Below are positions 8,330 to 14,874 of a stretch of DNA of 37,034 nt, piece after piece. Every line of letters starts with the position of its first letter. The first letter of the stretch is position 1. The position numbers and the translations under genes are program-made. The DNA is from Actinomycetes bacterium (lineage in GTDB: Bacteria > Actinomycetota > Actinomycetes > Actinomycetales > Demequinaceae). The stretch spans positions 1 to 37,034 of the forward strand of contig JAEYUX010000184.1 of assembly GCA_023432235.1 (NCBI GenBank), written 5' to 3'. The notes below the pieces were generated by a model. The model saw nothing but the letters and a program-made list of their open reading frames with translations, did no database searches and was not told the DNA's origin.

Positions 8330-8742
8330 AGACGTCGTCACTGCTATGGGCAGGGGCGTCGCTGTCCTTGCTGACGGCATGTGCGTCTGACGGTGGCGAG
8401 GCGTCGAGCGCTCCTGCCGTGCCCACTGTTGCGGGAGACGTCGCGTATGCGGACGGCGTTTACGTTGGACCCCGCGTGACGAACATCAAGGGCGGTTACC
8501 AAGCACAGGTCACCATCGAAAACGGCATCATCACCAAGGTTGAGCCCATCGAGGCCGGTACCCAAGACCCCGAGTCGATCCAGGTCAACGCTTTTGCGGT
8601 GCCCGAACTTGTCACGCGTGTGCTCGAAGCCCAAAGTGCAGACGTGGACTACGTGTCCGGATCATCATTCACCTCACCCGCATTCCTCGAGTCCATTGAC
8701 GGCGCTCTCAGTGAAGCGGCGAATGATGAGGCAGCAGGTTAA
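8326..8742 (+). CDS. FMN-binding domain lipoprotein
   Basis: 138 residues from a GTG that overlaps the stop of the ferric-reductase gene (GTGA) and has GGGAG about 5 bases upstream. It has a lipoprotein signal (SLLTAC lipobox, Cys about residue 20), then an FMN_bind domain: DGVYVGPRVTNIKGG, VTIENGIITKV, and the C-terminal VSGSSFTSPAF. In this family ApbE attaches FMN through a phosphoester bond to the Thr of an SGAxxT-like motif; here SGSSFT fits with a Ser for the usual Ala. It is predicted to be membrane-anchored outside the cell, carrying covalent FMN as an electron acceptor for the preceding oxidoreductase. An in-frame ATG at 8308 is a less likely start. Confidence 0.88.
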   Translation: MKTSSLLWAGASLSLLTACASDGGEASSAPAVPTVAGDVAYADGVYVGPRVTNIKGGYQAQVTIENGIITKVEPIEAGTQDPESIQVNAFAVPELVTRVLEAQSADVDYVSGSSFTSPAFLESIDGALSEAANDEAAG

Positions 8743-8744
8743 TC

Positions 8745-8906
8745 ATGCGAGCCCCTCGAGCTGTCATCGTCGCAGGCGTCTGCGCAGCGATCATCGCTGC
8801 GGGTGTCGCCGCCGCGCCGGACAAGCTGCCGTCCCTCGATTTGGTGGTGCCAGCGTCGGACGCATCAACGAGTGACGGCGAGGCCCCGGGGGTGCCGTCC
8901 CCGTGA
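8745..8906 (+). CDS. Small 53-residue membrane-anchored or secreted peptide in the flavin module
   Basis: An ATG 2 bases after the lipoprotein stop opens a 53-codon frame whose TGA overlaps the ApbE GTG start (GTGA). The peptide has a basic start (MRAPR), one hydrophobic Ala/Val/Ile helix (about 6-24), an AAA-P sequence that could be a signal peptidase site, and a Ser/Asp/Pro-rich tail. Tight coupling on both sides and the plausible signal/anchor argue for a real gene. I recognise no family. It may be a bitopic partner of the oxidoreductase or lipoprotein, or a short exported peptide; function unknown. Confidence 0.65.
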   Translation: MRAPRAVIVAGVCAAIIAAGVAAAPDKLPSLDLVVPASDASTSDGEAPGVPSP

Positions 8907-9688
8907 ACGGCGCAACCTTTTCGAGCACGGTCCACGCGATGGGCATGCCTTTCACCATTCAGGTGCGATTGCCGTCATCGGACCGCGCAGCCACTGGAGC
9001 GGTGGAGAACTTCCACCGCGAGTTGCTGTGGGCGGATGACGTGTTCTCCCTGTTCCGCGAGGACTCTCAGCTGTCGCGCCTCAATCGCGGCGAGCTCGCG
9101 GTTGACGAGTGTGCACCGGAAATGCTCGAGATCCTGCAGACATGCGAGTGGTACCGCTCGGCAACACTCGGAGCTTTCGACGCACGCAGGCCCGACCATC
9201 TCGACCCTTCCGGCATCGTCAAGGGCTGGGCGGTCGCGCGCGCGGCCGAGGCTCTCGACCGCTTGAAGGCAGCGTCGTGGATGGTCGGTGGCGCCGGAGA
9301 CGTCCTCGTCTCGGGCGAGGGAAGTTCGTGGCGCCTCGGCATCGCGGATCCACGCGTCAAGGGCGACCCGATGGGCACGCCTGTCATCGACGTCGTCGCG
9401 ATCGGTGGAGAGTTCCGTGCTCTCGCCACCTCAGGGATGGCCCAACAAGGGCTGCACATTTGGGATCCCAAGACCGGCGTCGGTGCTCAGCACTACTTGC
9501 AGGTGTCAGTTGTGGGGCCCGACATGGTGACGGCCGACGCCTGGGCCACCGCAATCGCTGCCGGTGGCGATGAGGTGTTGGCCGCCGCTCTCGATGCCGG
9601 CCTTGAGGTGCTCGTTGTGACGAAGAACCATGGCGACGGGTCGTTTACCGCTGAAGCATCGGACGGTTGGCCCACGATCCTCGACTGA
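8903..9688 (+). CDS. apbE: FAD:protein FMN transferase (ApbE family)
   Basis: 261 residues, shorter than typical ApbE (about 300-350) because it has no signal or lipoprotein leader. Family marks: MGMPFTIQV at the start, DPSGIVKGWAVARA, WMVGGAGDVLVSG, WRLGIADPR, ALATSGMAQQG and the metal-binding VVGPDMVTADAWATA. ApbE moves FMN from FAD onto a Thr/Ser of FMN-binding domains; the obvious target is the lipoprotein two genes upstream. Lack of an export signal means it would act in the cytoplasm before export, or that a leader is missing. The GTG start overlaps the small upstream ORF. Confidence 0.92.
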   Translation: MNGATFSSTVHAMGMPFTIQVRLPSSDRAATGAVENFHRELLWADDVFSLFREDSQLSRLNRGELAVDECAPEMLEILQTCEWYRSATLGAFDARRPDHLDPSGIVKGWAVARAAEALDRLKAASWMVGGAGDVLVSGEGSSWRLGIADPRVKGDPMGTPVIDVVAIGGEFRALATSGMAQQGLHIWDPKTGVGAQHYLQVSVVGPDMVTADAWATAIAAGGDEVLAAALDAGLEVLVVTKNHGDGSFTAEASDGWPTILD

Positions 9689-9814
9689 CCCGAGCTCGCT
9701 TAGGGCCCCTGCGATCTGGCATACTGGACCGCTGTCGCGCGTCCGTGCGGCAATTCGTCTTGTCAGGCGAGGCTAGGCCCGCCCGGCTCACACCGAATAC
9801 AAGGAGAGACAGTT
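9689..9814 (+). promoter_or_regulatory. rpsP promoter and leader region
   Basis: Gap of 126 bp. CATACT (9720-9725) is the best -10-like hexamer; no convincing -35 at the usual spacing. AAGGAGAG just before the rpsP ATG is the ribosome-binding site. I see no clear terminator for the ApbE operon. Confidence 0.35.
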
Positions 9815-10351
9815 ATGGCTGTCAAGATTCGCCTCAAGCGCTTCGGCAAGAAGCGCGCCCCTTACTACCGCGTCGTGGTGATGGACTCGCGCACCAAGCG
9901 TGACGGCCGCGCCATCGAAGAGATCGGCAAGTACCACCCCACGGAGGAGCCGTCGGTCATCGACATCAACTCCGAGCGTGCCCAGTACTGGCTCAGCGTG
10001 GGCGCCCAGCCCAGCGAGCAGGTTGCGGCACTCCTCAAGCTCACGGGTGACTGGGGCAAGTTCAAGGGCGACAAGAACGCGAAGAACACCGTGAAGGTTG
10101 CCGGCGACAAGGCTGATGCCGAGGCCGCGATCAAGGCGCAGGCCGACGCCGCCGAAAAGGCGAAGGCCGCTGCGGCCGCCGAGAAGGAAAAGGCTGCCAA
10201 GGAAGCGTCGAAGGAAGCTGAGAAGACTGTCGCTGACGAGTCCAGCGAGGTCCCCACGGACGAGGGCACCGAGGTCGACGTCGAAATCGCTGAGGGCAAC
10301 CCGTCCGACGGCGACGCCGAGGTCGAGGGCACCCTCAACGAGGAGAACTAA
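9815..10351 (+). CDS. rpsP: 30S ribosomal protein S16 with acidic/Ala-Lys tail
   Basis: 178 residues. The first 85 or so are canonical S16 (MAVKIRLKRFGKKRAPYYRV, DGRAIEEIGKYHP, AQYWLSVGAQPSEQV). The remaining 90 or so form a low-complexity tail rich in Ala, Lys and Glu, probably helical and ending acidic (EGTLNEEN). Long S16 tails are known in actinobacteria; their role is unclear. The gene starts with a good AAGGAG site and is followed after 3 bases by the KH-domain gene, the conserved rpsP-khpA pair. Confidence 0.97.
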   Translation: MAVKIRLKRFGKKRAPYYRVVVMDSRTKRDGRAIEEIGKYHPTEEPSVIDINSERAQYWLSVGAQPSEQVAALLKLTGDWGKFKGDKNAKNTVKVAGDKADAEAAIKAQADAAEKAKAAAAAEKEKAAKEASKEAEKTVADESSEVPTDEGTEVDVEIAEGNPSDGDAEVEGTLNEEN

Positions 10352-10354
10352 GCC

Positions 10355-10585
10355 ATGACCCACGAGGCCCTTGAGTTCCTGGTCCGTTCGATTGTCCGCA
10401 ACCCGGATGACGTGCGAGTGACGGAACGCGCGGGCCGCCGGGGCGTGACCCTGAACGTCGTGGTTCACCCCGACGATCTGCCCCGCGTGATCGGCCGCCA
10501 TGGCCGTACCGCGTCGGCAATCCGTACCGTCATCGACGCGATCGCGCGCGACGACGTGCGGGTCAACATCGTCGACGTCGCATAA
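10355..10585 (+). CDS. khpA: KH-domain RNA-binding protein KhpA (YlqC family)
   Basis: 76 residues, the usual KhpA length. It is a single KH domain with LEFLVRSIVRNPDDV, VHPDDLPRVIGRHGRTASAIRTV (the GxxG loop appears as GRHG) and the DVRVNIVDV end. KhpA binds RNA, often with KhpB/Jag, and influences cell size and division in Firmicutes. It lies between rpsP and rimM as in many Gram-positive genomes and is followed by an intrinsic terminator. Confidence 0.93.
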   Translation: MTHEALEFLVRSIVRNPDDVRVTERAGRRGVTLNVVVHPDDLPRVIGRHGRTASAIRTVIDAIARDDVRVNIVDVA

Positions 10586-10593
10586 GCGCGCTT

Positions 10594-10624
10594 AGCCCCG
10601 GTTCCGCATGGAGCCGGGGCTTTT
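10594..10624 (+). terminator. Intrinsic terminator after rpsP-khpA
   Basis: AGCCCCGGTTCC (10594-10605) pairs with GGAGCCGGGGCT (10610-10621) through 12 pairs including one G-T wobble, with a GCAT loop, followed by TTTT ending in G. This is the clearest factor-independent terminator in the window. Confidence 0.85.
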
Positions 10625-10711
10625 GCGTGCCCAGCGTCGGTGCCCGGTACTGCCGCTGGCCCCGATCCGCCCCGCACGCAACCGGTGACCCGTGCAGCCC
10701 CGCTCGCGCTT

Positions 10712-10717
10712 TAGGCT
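10712..10717 (+). promoter_or_regulatory. Candidate -10 element placing rimM start near +1
   Basis: TAGGCT ends 7 bases before the rimM ATG, which lacks a Shine-Dalgarno sequence. This arrangement would give a leaderless transcript. It follows the khpA terminator, so a new promoter is expected here. Confidence 0.5.
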
Positions 10718-10724
10718 TGCTGTC

Positions 10725-11264
10725 ATGAAGGTGACGGTGGCGCGAATCGGCAGGGCGCACGGACTCAAAGGTGAACTCTCGGTGGAGTTGCGCACCGACG
10801 TGCCTGATGAGCGCCTCTTCCCAGGCGCCGTGCTCGATACCGAACCCGCGTCAGCCGGTCCCCTCACCATCGCGTCAGTACGCCAGCAAGGCGGCCGTTG
10901 GTACCTGCGCTTCGAGGAGATCGGCGACCGTACGTCTGCTGAGAATGCGCGCGGTACTGAACTCCTCGTCGACGTTGACGAGGACGAGGAGGACGACGCA
11001 TGGTTTGTCGCCCAGCTCGTCGGCCTCACGGCGGTGCGGCCGGACGGCACGGAAATCGGCCGGGTGGTCGAGGTGATGCCGATGCCCGCCCAAGACGTCC
11101 TCGTGATCAGGCAGCCATCGGGTTTCCGCGCAATGGTGCCGATGGTCGATGCCTTCGTTCCCGAGGTGAACATCGAGGATGGCGTCATCACGTTGACCCC
11201 GCCATACGGGCTCCTTGAAGGCGAAGAGCCTGAGGTCACGGACGAGACGCGCGGCGAGGCGTAA
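10725..11264 (+). CDS. rimM: Ribosome maturation factor RimM
   Basis: 179 residues, the normal size. N-terminal RimM domain with VARIGRAHGLKGELSVEL and a C-terminal PRC-barrel-like domain (LVGLTAVRPDGTEIGRVV, ALVPMVDAFVPEV-like segment, GLLEGEE). RimM assists maturation of the 30S head around S19. The ATG at 10725 is preferred over the in-frame ATG at 10692 because the family begins directly at the KVTVARIGRAHG segment and a -10-like element sits just upstream. trmD follows after 3 bases, the standard rimM-trmD order. Confidence 0.95.
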   Translation: MKVTVARIGRAHGLKGELSVELRTDVPDERLFPGAVLDTEPASAGPLTIASVRQQGGRWYLRFEEIGDRTSAENARGTELLVDVDEDEEDDAWFVAQLVGLTAVRPDGTEIGRVVEVMPMPAQDVLVIRQPSGFRAMVPMVDAFVPEVNIEDGVITLTPPYGLLEGEEPEVTDETRGEA

Positions 11265-11267
11265 ACG

Positions 11268-12002
11268 ATGCGAATCGACATCGTGACGATCTTCCCCGAA
11301 TTCTTCTCGGTGCTTGATGTCTCGCTCCTCGGCAAGGCACGCGAGGCGGCCCTCGTTCACGCACACGTTCACGATTTGCGCGAGTGGGCGGCCGTCAAAG
11401 CAGACGGCACGGCCGATGTCCACCGCACTGTCGACGACGCGCCCTTTGGCGGCGGCGCGGGCATGGTGATGAAACCCGACGTGTGGGGTCGCGCACTTGA
11501 CGACATCCTCACGGATGGCGCAGTGCTCATCGTGCCGACGCCGGCAGGCATCCCCTTCACGCAGGCGCGTGCCGCCGAACTCGCCGCATGCGATCAACTC
11601 GTCTTTGCCTGTGGGCGTTACGAGGGCATCGACGCTCGGGTCCCGGAGTACTACGCGTCGGCTGGCTTCCGCGTCCTCGAGGTGAGCATCGGCGACTACG
11701 TGCTCAATGGGGGAGAAGTGGCGACGATGGCGATGATCGAGGCGATCACGCGGCTCGTGCCCGGCTTCATGGGCAACGCGGAGTCGATTGTCGAGGAATC
11801 CCACTCCGACGGCCTCCTTGAGTACCCCTCGTACACGCGCCCGGCGTCGTGGCGGGGACTCGATGTGCCGCCCATCCTCCTGTCGGGCCACCACGCGAAC
11901 ATTGCCGCGTGGCGACGTGAGAAGCAGCTCGAAAGGACTCAACAGCGTCGGCCGGATTTGTTGAAGGACGCCGACGCTGGTGACGGGGGCGCGGGCGACT
12001 AA
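11268..12002 (+). CDS. trmD: tRNA (guanine37-N1)-methyltransferase TrmD
   Basis: 244 residues. SPOUT-family knot motifs: MRIDIVTIFPEFF, DDAPFGGGAGMVMKP, FACGRYEGIDARV and SIGDYVLNGGEVA, the last two forming the SAM-binding trefoil knot. It methylates N1 of G37 next to the anticodon, preventing +1 frameshifting. Start ATG 3 bases after rimM. C-terminal helices RGLDVPPILLSGHHANI then WRREKQLERT are complete. Confidence 0.97.
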   Translation: MRIDIVTIFPEFFSVLDVSLLGKAREAALVHAHVHDLREWAAVKADGTADVHRTVDDAPFGGGAGMVMKPDVWGRALDDILTDGAVLIVPTPAGIPFTQARAAELAACDQLVFACGRYEGIDARVPEYYASAGFRVLEVSIGDYVLNGGEVATMAMIEAITRLVPGFMGNAESIVEESHSDGLLEYPSYTRPASWRGLDVPPILLSGHHANIAAWRREKQLERTQQRRPDLLKDADAGDGGAGD

Positions 12003-12173
12003 CGCGGCGCATTGGTGGCACCTCGGGCAGGTGTGGCAGAATATCCCCTCGGTGCGTACGGCGCCGCGACCTGCCACAGGGGGTCCGGCTCAGACCGTAG
12101 CGCGCGTTCACTTTCGAATGCCGTGAGGCAGAGATCGCGAGCGACCTGTGGCGAGCGCGAGGAGAGACACGTC
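12003..12173 (+). promoter_or_regulatory. rplS upstream region
   Basis: 171 bp without a gene. CAGAAT (12037-12042) is a -10-like hexamer and TTGGTG (12012-12017) a weak -35 with an over-long 19-base spacer. GAGGAGAG before the ATG is the ribosome-binding site. No terminator with a U-tract was seen after trmD. Confidence 0.3.
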
Positions 12174-12521
12174 ATGCAGAAGCTTGACAACGTGACCGCG
12201 GCTCAGCTCCGCGATGACATCCCGGCCTTCCGCGCCGGTGACACCCTCAAAGTCCACGTGAAGGTTGTTGAAGGCAACCGTTCGCGTGTCCAGGTGTTCC
12301 AGGGCGTTGTGATTTCGCGTCAGGGCCGCGGTGTTGGCGAGACCTACACGGTCCGCAAGATTTCGTTTGGTGTTGGTGTCGAGCGCACCTTCCCGCTTCA
12401 CACCCCGACCGTCGAGAAGATCGAGGTCGAGCGCCGCGGTGACGTGCGCCGCGCCAAGCTGTACTACCTGCGCAACCTGCGCGGTAAGGCTGCACGTATC
12501 CGCGAAAAGCGCGAAAGCTAA
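12174..12521 (+). CDS. rplS: 50S ribosomal protein L19
   Basis: 115 residues, standard L19 length. Recognised by DIPAFRAGDTLKVHVKV, RVQVFQGVVISRQGRGVGETYTVRK in pieces, GVERTFPLHTP and the C-terminal AKLYYLRNLRGKAARIREK. L19 sits at the 30S-50S interface. The ATG at 12174 has GGAGAG about 8 bases upstream; the longer in-frame start at 12012 lies in the leader and is rejected. The stop TAA is in the same frame as the following lepB reading frame. Confidence 0.97.
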   Translation: MQKLDNVTAAQLRDDIPAFRAGDTLKVHVKVVEGNRSRVQVFQGVVISRQGRGVGETYTVRKISFGVGVERTFPLHTPTVEKIEVERRGDVRRAKLYYLRNLRGKAARIREKRES

Positions 12522-12581
12522 ATCATCACCCACGCACGCGACGGCGCGGCGGACGGCACTGCGCCCTCCGCCCGCCGTCGT

Positions 12582-13205
12582 TTGTGGTTGTGGGTGCGTG
12601 AGCTCCTCATTGTCGTGGGCTCAGCGCTCGTGTTGTCGTTGCTTCTCAAGACCTTCGTCTTTCAGTCCTTTTGGATTCCCACGGGGTCGATGGAGGACAC
12701 CCTTGAGGTCAACGACCGCATCCTTGTGTCGCTGTGGCGTCCGGGACCGCTTGACCTGCGCCGCGGCGACATCATTGTGTTCAAGGACCCGGGCGGCTGG
12801 CTCGCCCCAGCGAACGAACCCGACAAGAGCGGCGTCACCAAGGTGTGGGAAGACATCGCGACCTTTGTGGGCCTCCTCCCGCAAGACGCCGGTGAACACC
12901 TCGTCAAGCGCGTCATTGGATTGCCGGGAGACACCGTTGCGTGCGATCCCGCCGTCGGCATCGTCACCGTCAATGGCGTCCCTCTTGACGAGGACTACAT
13001 CAAGCCCGGCACATACAGCTGCCCCCACCCGTGGTCGGTCGAGGTTCCCGAAGGCCGCCTGTGGGTACTCGGCGATAACCGCTCGAACTCCGCCGACTCG
13101 CGCGCGCATCTGGGTGACCCCGGCGGTGGCACCATTCCGCACAGCTCAGTGGTGGGTACCGTGTTTGTGACAGTGTGGCCGCTGAGCCACTGGAGCACGT
13201 TCTAG
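12582..13205 (+). CDS. lepB: Signal peptidase I
   Basis: 207 residues from the first usable start, TTG at 12582; GTG at 12594 is also possible. One N-terminal membrane anchor (WVRELLIVVGSALVLSLL) precedes the catalytic domain. Catalytic Ser36 lies in IPTGSMEDTL, Lys109 in VKRVIGLPGD, and the conserved GDNRSNSADSRAH box is present. It cleaves signal peptides from exported proteins. The start is doubtful: the reading frame is open back to the rplS stop and the extra residues (HARDGAADGTAPSARRR) look like a normal LepB cytoplasmic tail, yet no ATG, GTG or TTG precedes them, only ATC codons at 12522 and 12525. Neither TTG nor GTG has a convincing ribosome-binding site. Confidence 0.9.
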   Translation: MWLWVRELLIVVGSALVLSLLLKTFVFQSFWIPTGSMEDTLEVNDRILVSLWRPGPLDLRRGDIIVFKDPGGWLAPANEPDKSGVTKVWEDIATFVGLLPQDAGEHLVKRVIGLPGDTVACDPAVGIVTVNGVPLDEDYIKPGTYSCPHPWSVEVPEGRLWVLGDNRSNSADSRAHLGDPGGGTIPHSSVVGTVFVTVWPLSHWSTF

Positions 13206-13228
13206 ACACCAGATCTGGGGTTGTGGCG

Positions 13229-13891
13229 ATGGTTTCCCTCGACATCGAGACGACGCTGTGGGATGCGGGTGCCCGCGTTGTTGTCGGTATCGATGAGGTG
13301 GGGCGCGGCGCTCTTGCCGGTCCTGTGAGCGTCGGCGTCGCTGCCGTGTCGCGATGCGATACCTGGCCTGAAGGTCTCGCCGATTCGAAGCGTCTCAAGG
13401 CGGCGGTGCGAGAAAACCTCATCCCCGCGATTTGCTCTTTCACTGTCGCTCACGCAGTGGGGCACGCCTCTGCTCAAGAGATCGACGCCGTGGGCATCGT
13501 TGCCGCTTTACGCCTCGCGGGACAGCGCGCACTTGGAGCGATCGCGCGGGCAGGTGTTGAAGCCGACGCCGTGCTCCTCGACGGTTCGCACGACTGGCTT
13601 TCGGCCCCGGCGGCCGATCTCTTTTCGGCCGACGCCGAAGAGACAGTGCCTGTCCCTCGCGTCACGATGGTGGTGAAGGGTGACGACACGTGCGTCTCAA
13701 TCGCGGCGGCGTCGGTGCTTGCGAAAGTCGAACGCGATGCGCTGATGAAGGCGGCCCATGACGATCACCCGGCGTATGGCTGGGCCGCCAACAAGGGTTA
13801 CGGTGCTCAGGGGCACCTTGCGGCGTTGCGCGAGAACGGTCCGAGCCCGCTCCACCGGGTCACGTGGAAGCTCCCTGCGCTCGCCGTCTAG
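13229..13891 (+). CDS. rnhB: Ribonuclease HII
   Basis: 220 residues. RNase HII motifs: GIDEVGRGALAGPV with catalytic Asp22 and Glu23, DSKRLK, LLDGSHDWL (third acidic residue), DTCVSIAAASVLAKVERDA and YGWAANKGYG; PLHRVTWK closes the domain. It removes ribonucleotides from RNA-DNA hybrids and misincorporated rNMPs. Start choice: ATG 13229, with GTG at 13223 close behind; a GTG at 13175 would overlap lepB by about 30 bases. The lepB-rnhB-DUF2469 order is typical of actinobacteria. Confidence 0.95.
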   Translation: MVSLDIETTLWDAGARVVVGIDEVGRGALAGPVSVGVAAVSRCDTWPEGLADSKRLKAAVRENLIPAICSFTVAHAVGHASAQEIDAVGIVAALRLAGQRALGAIARAGVEADAVLLDGSHDWLSAPAADLFSADAEETVPVPRVTMVVKGDDTCVSIAAASVLAKVERDALMKAAHDDHPAYGWAANKGYGAQGHLAALRENGPSPLHRVTWKLPALAV

Positions 13892-13936
13892 CGCGCCTCG
13901 GCCTCTGCTTGGTCAGATATCGGTCATGATGGTGGG

Positions 13937-14260
13937 GTGAGCAGCGAAGACCTGGAGAACTACGAAACCGAGGCGGAGCTCGCGCTGTATCGCGAGTACC
14001 GCGATGTGGTGGGGCTCTTCCGTTACGTCGTCGAGACGGAGCGTCGGTTCTATCTGTGTAACAAGGTTGATCTGCAGGTCCGCTCGAGCGGGACCGACAT
14101 CTATTTCGAGGTGTCGATGGTTGATGCCTGGGTGTGGGATGTGTACCGATCCGCGCGGCTCGTCAAGAGCGTGCGTGTTGTCACGTTCCGTGACGTCAAT
14201 ATTGAGGAACTCGTCAACGAGGACGCGATTCCGGACCTGCGCCAACTGCGCGGTCATTGA
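13937..14260 (+). CDS. DUF2469 family protein
   Basis: 107 residues. A conserved actinobacterial protein of unknown function: starts SSEDLENYETEAELALYREYRDVV, split here as SSEDLENYETEAEL and LYREYRDVVGLF, then RRFYLCNKVDL, YFEVSMVDAWVWDVYR and VRVVTFRDVNIEEL. It is almost always next to rnhB, as here. There is no membrane segment, so it is probably cytoplasmic. Start GTG 13937 with GGTGGG immediately upstream and a weak CATGAT hexamer 6 bases before it, so a leaderless transcript is possible. Confidence 0.9.
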   Translation: MSSEDLENYETEAELALYREYRDVVGLFRYVVETERRFYLCNKVDLQVRSSGTDIYFEVSMVDAWVWDVYRSARLVKSVRVVTFRDVNIEELVNEDAIPDLRQLRGH

Positions 14261-14280
14261 GCCGTTTTCGGGGCTCTCTC
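14259..14280 (+). terminator. Weak terminator-like hairpin after DUF2469
   Basis: GAGCC (14259-14263, overlapping the stop codon) pairs with GGCTC (14272-14276), followed by TCTC. The short stem and pyrimidine rather than pure U tail make this a weak candidate. Its CGTTTTCGGGG core resembles the reverse complement of the 29-bp repeats nearby. Confidence 0.35.
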
Positions 14281-14340
14281 TGCTCGATCGTGTAGCGAGG
14301 CGGCGCGCCTGCTTTCTAGTCCATGCGCGCGGCGGGGCCA

Positions 14341-14427
14341 GGGGTCGCTCCCCGAAACGCCGACCCCCCGGGGTCGCTCCCCGAAACGCCGACCCCCTGG
14401 GGTCGCTCCCCGAAACACTGTCCCCAG
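14341..14427 (+). repeat. Three tandem copies of a 29-bp hairpin-forming repeat
   Basis: Units at 14341-14369, 14370-14398 and 14399-14427. The first two differ only in the last base; the third diverges in its final third (ACTGTCCCC instead of GCCGACCCC). Each begins GGGGTCGCTCCCCGAAAC. In the first two, GGGGTCG can pair with CGACCCC. No spacers, so not CRISPR. The rest of the 14261-14517 gap holds a GGCTGAT/ATCAGCC hairpin (14458-14474) and the yraN hairpin. No gene is supported here. Confidence 0.85.
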
Positions 14428-14457
14428 CGTTCGACGTGCACCCCAGTCCACAAATCG

Positions 14458-14474
14458 GGCTGATCCGATCAGCC
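14458..14474 (+). repeat. Short perfect inverted repeat before yraN
   Basis: GGCTGAT (14458-14464) and ATCAGCC (14468-14474) are perfect complements around a CCG loop. It could be an operator or leader hairpin of the yraN-comM-dprA operon. Confidence 0.45.
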
Positions 14475-14481
14475 TCGTAGC

Positions 14482-14521
14482 CCATGTGCCTCCACAGTGA
14501 CGTGGTGGAGGTGGCACATGG
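14482..14521 (+). promoter_or_regulatory. Hairpin burying the yraN ribosome-binding site and start codon
   Basis: CCATGTGCC (14482-14490) pairs with GGCACATGG (14513-14521), continued by TCCAC (14491-14495) with GTGGA (14505-14509). This gives 14 pairs, a 9-base loop and a 3-base bulge at 14510-14512. The GGAGG site (14507-14511) and the ATG (14518-14520) are both inside the right arm, so translation would be blocked unless the stem opens. Confidence 0.65.
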
Positions 14522-14874
14522 CGGTCAAGGATGTGGTCGGCGCGTACGGCGAACGATTGGTGGCGCGCACCCTGGCTGACCAGGGGTGGACGGTGGTTGA
14601 TCGCAATTGGCGCTGTGAGCTAGGCGAGATCGACATTGTGGCAATCGACGGTGACTGCCTCGTCATTGTGGAGGTGAAGACGCGCCGGAGCGACGCGTTC
14701 GGAGGTGCCATCGAGGCGGTGACGCGGCGCAAGCTGGTGCGATTGCGAAAACTCGCGGCGAGTTGGCTCGCGCAACATGGCGGGGGTTTTTCTGCAGTGC
14801 GCGTTGACGTGGTTGCCGTGACGCTGCCGCGCGCGGGCCGTGCACAACTCGATCACCTGCGGGCCGTTGCATGA
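14518..14874 (+). CDS. YraN/UPF0102 endonuclease-like protein
   Basis: 118 residues, the usual size. YraN family: GAYGERLVARTLADQG, DRNWRCELGEIDIVAID and LVIVEVKTRRSDAFGGA, the Asp and Glu-x-Lys spaced as in the restriction-endonuclease-like fold. The biochemical role is not settled; it regularly precedes comM and dprA. The ATG at 14518 follows GGAGG by 6 bases and is preferred to GTG 14497. The last codons overlap comM (ATGA), so expression of all three genes is probably coupled and subject to the 5' hairpin. Confidence 0.9.
   Translation: MAVKDVVGAYGERLVARTLADQGWTVVDRNWRCELGEIDIVAIDGDCLVIVEVKTRRSDAFGGAIEAVTRRKLVRLRKLAASWLAQHGGGFSAVRVDVVAVTLPRAGRAQLDHLRAVA

Noticed and set aside
10875..12077. 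400-codon reverse-strand frame opposite rimM-trmD
   Set aside because: Shadow of two well-supported genes; composition is His/Arg/Asp-rich with no recognisable domain.
14341..14427. Possible CRISPR array
   Set aside because: The repeats are directly adjacent with no unique spacers and no cas genes are present.
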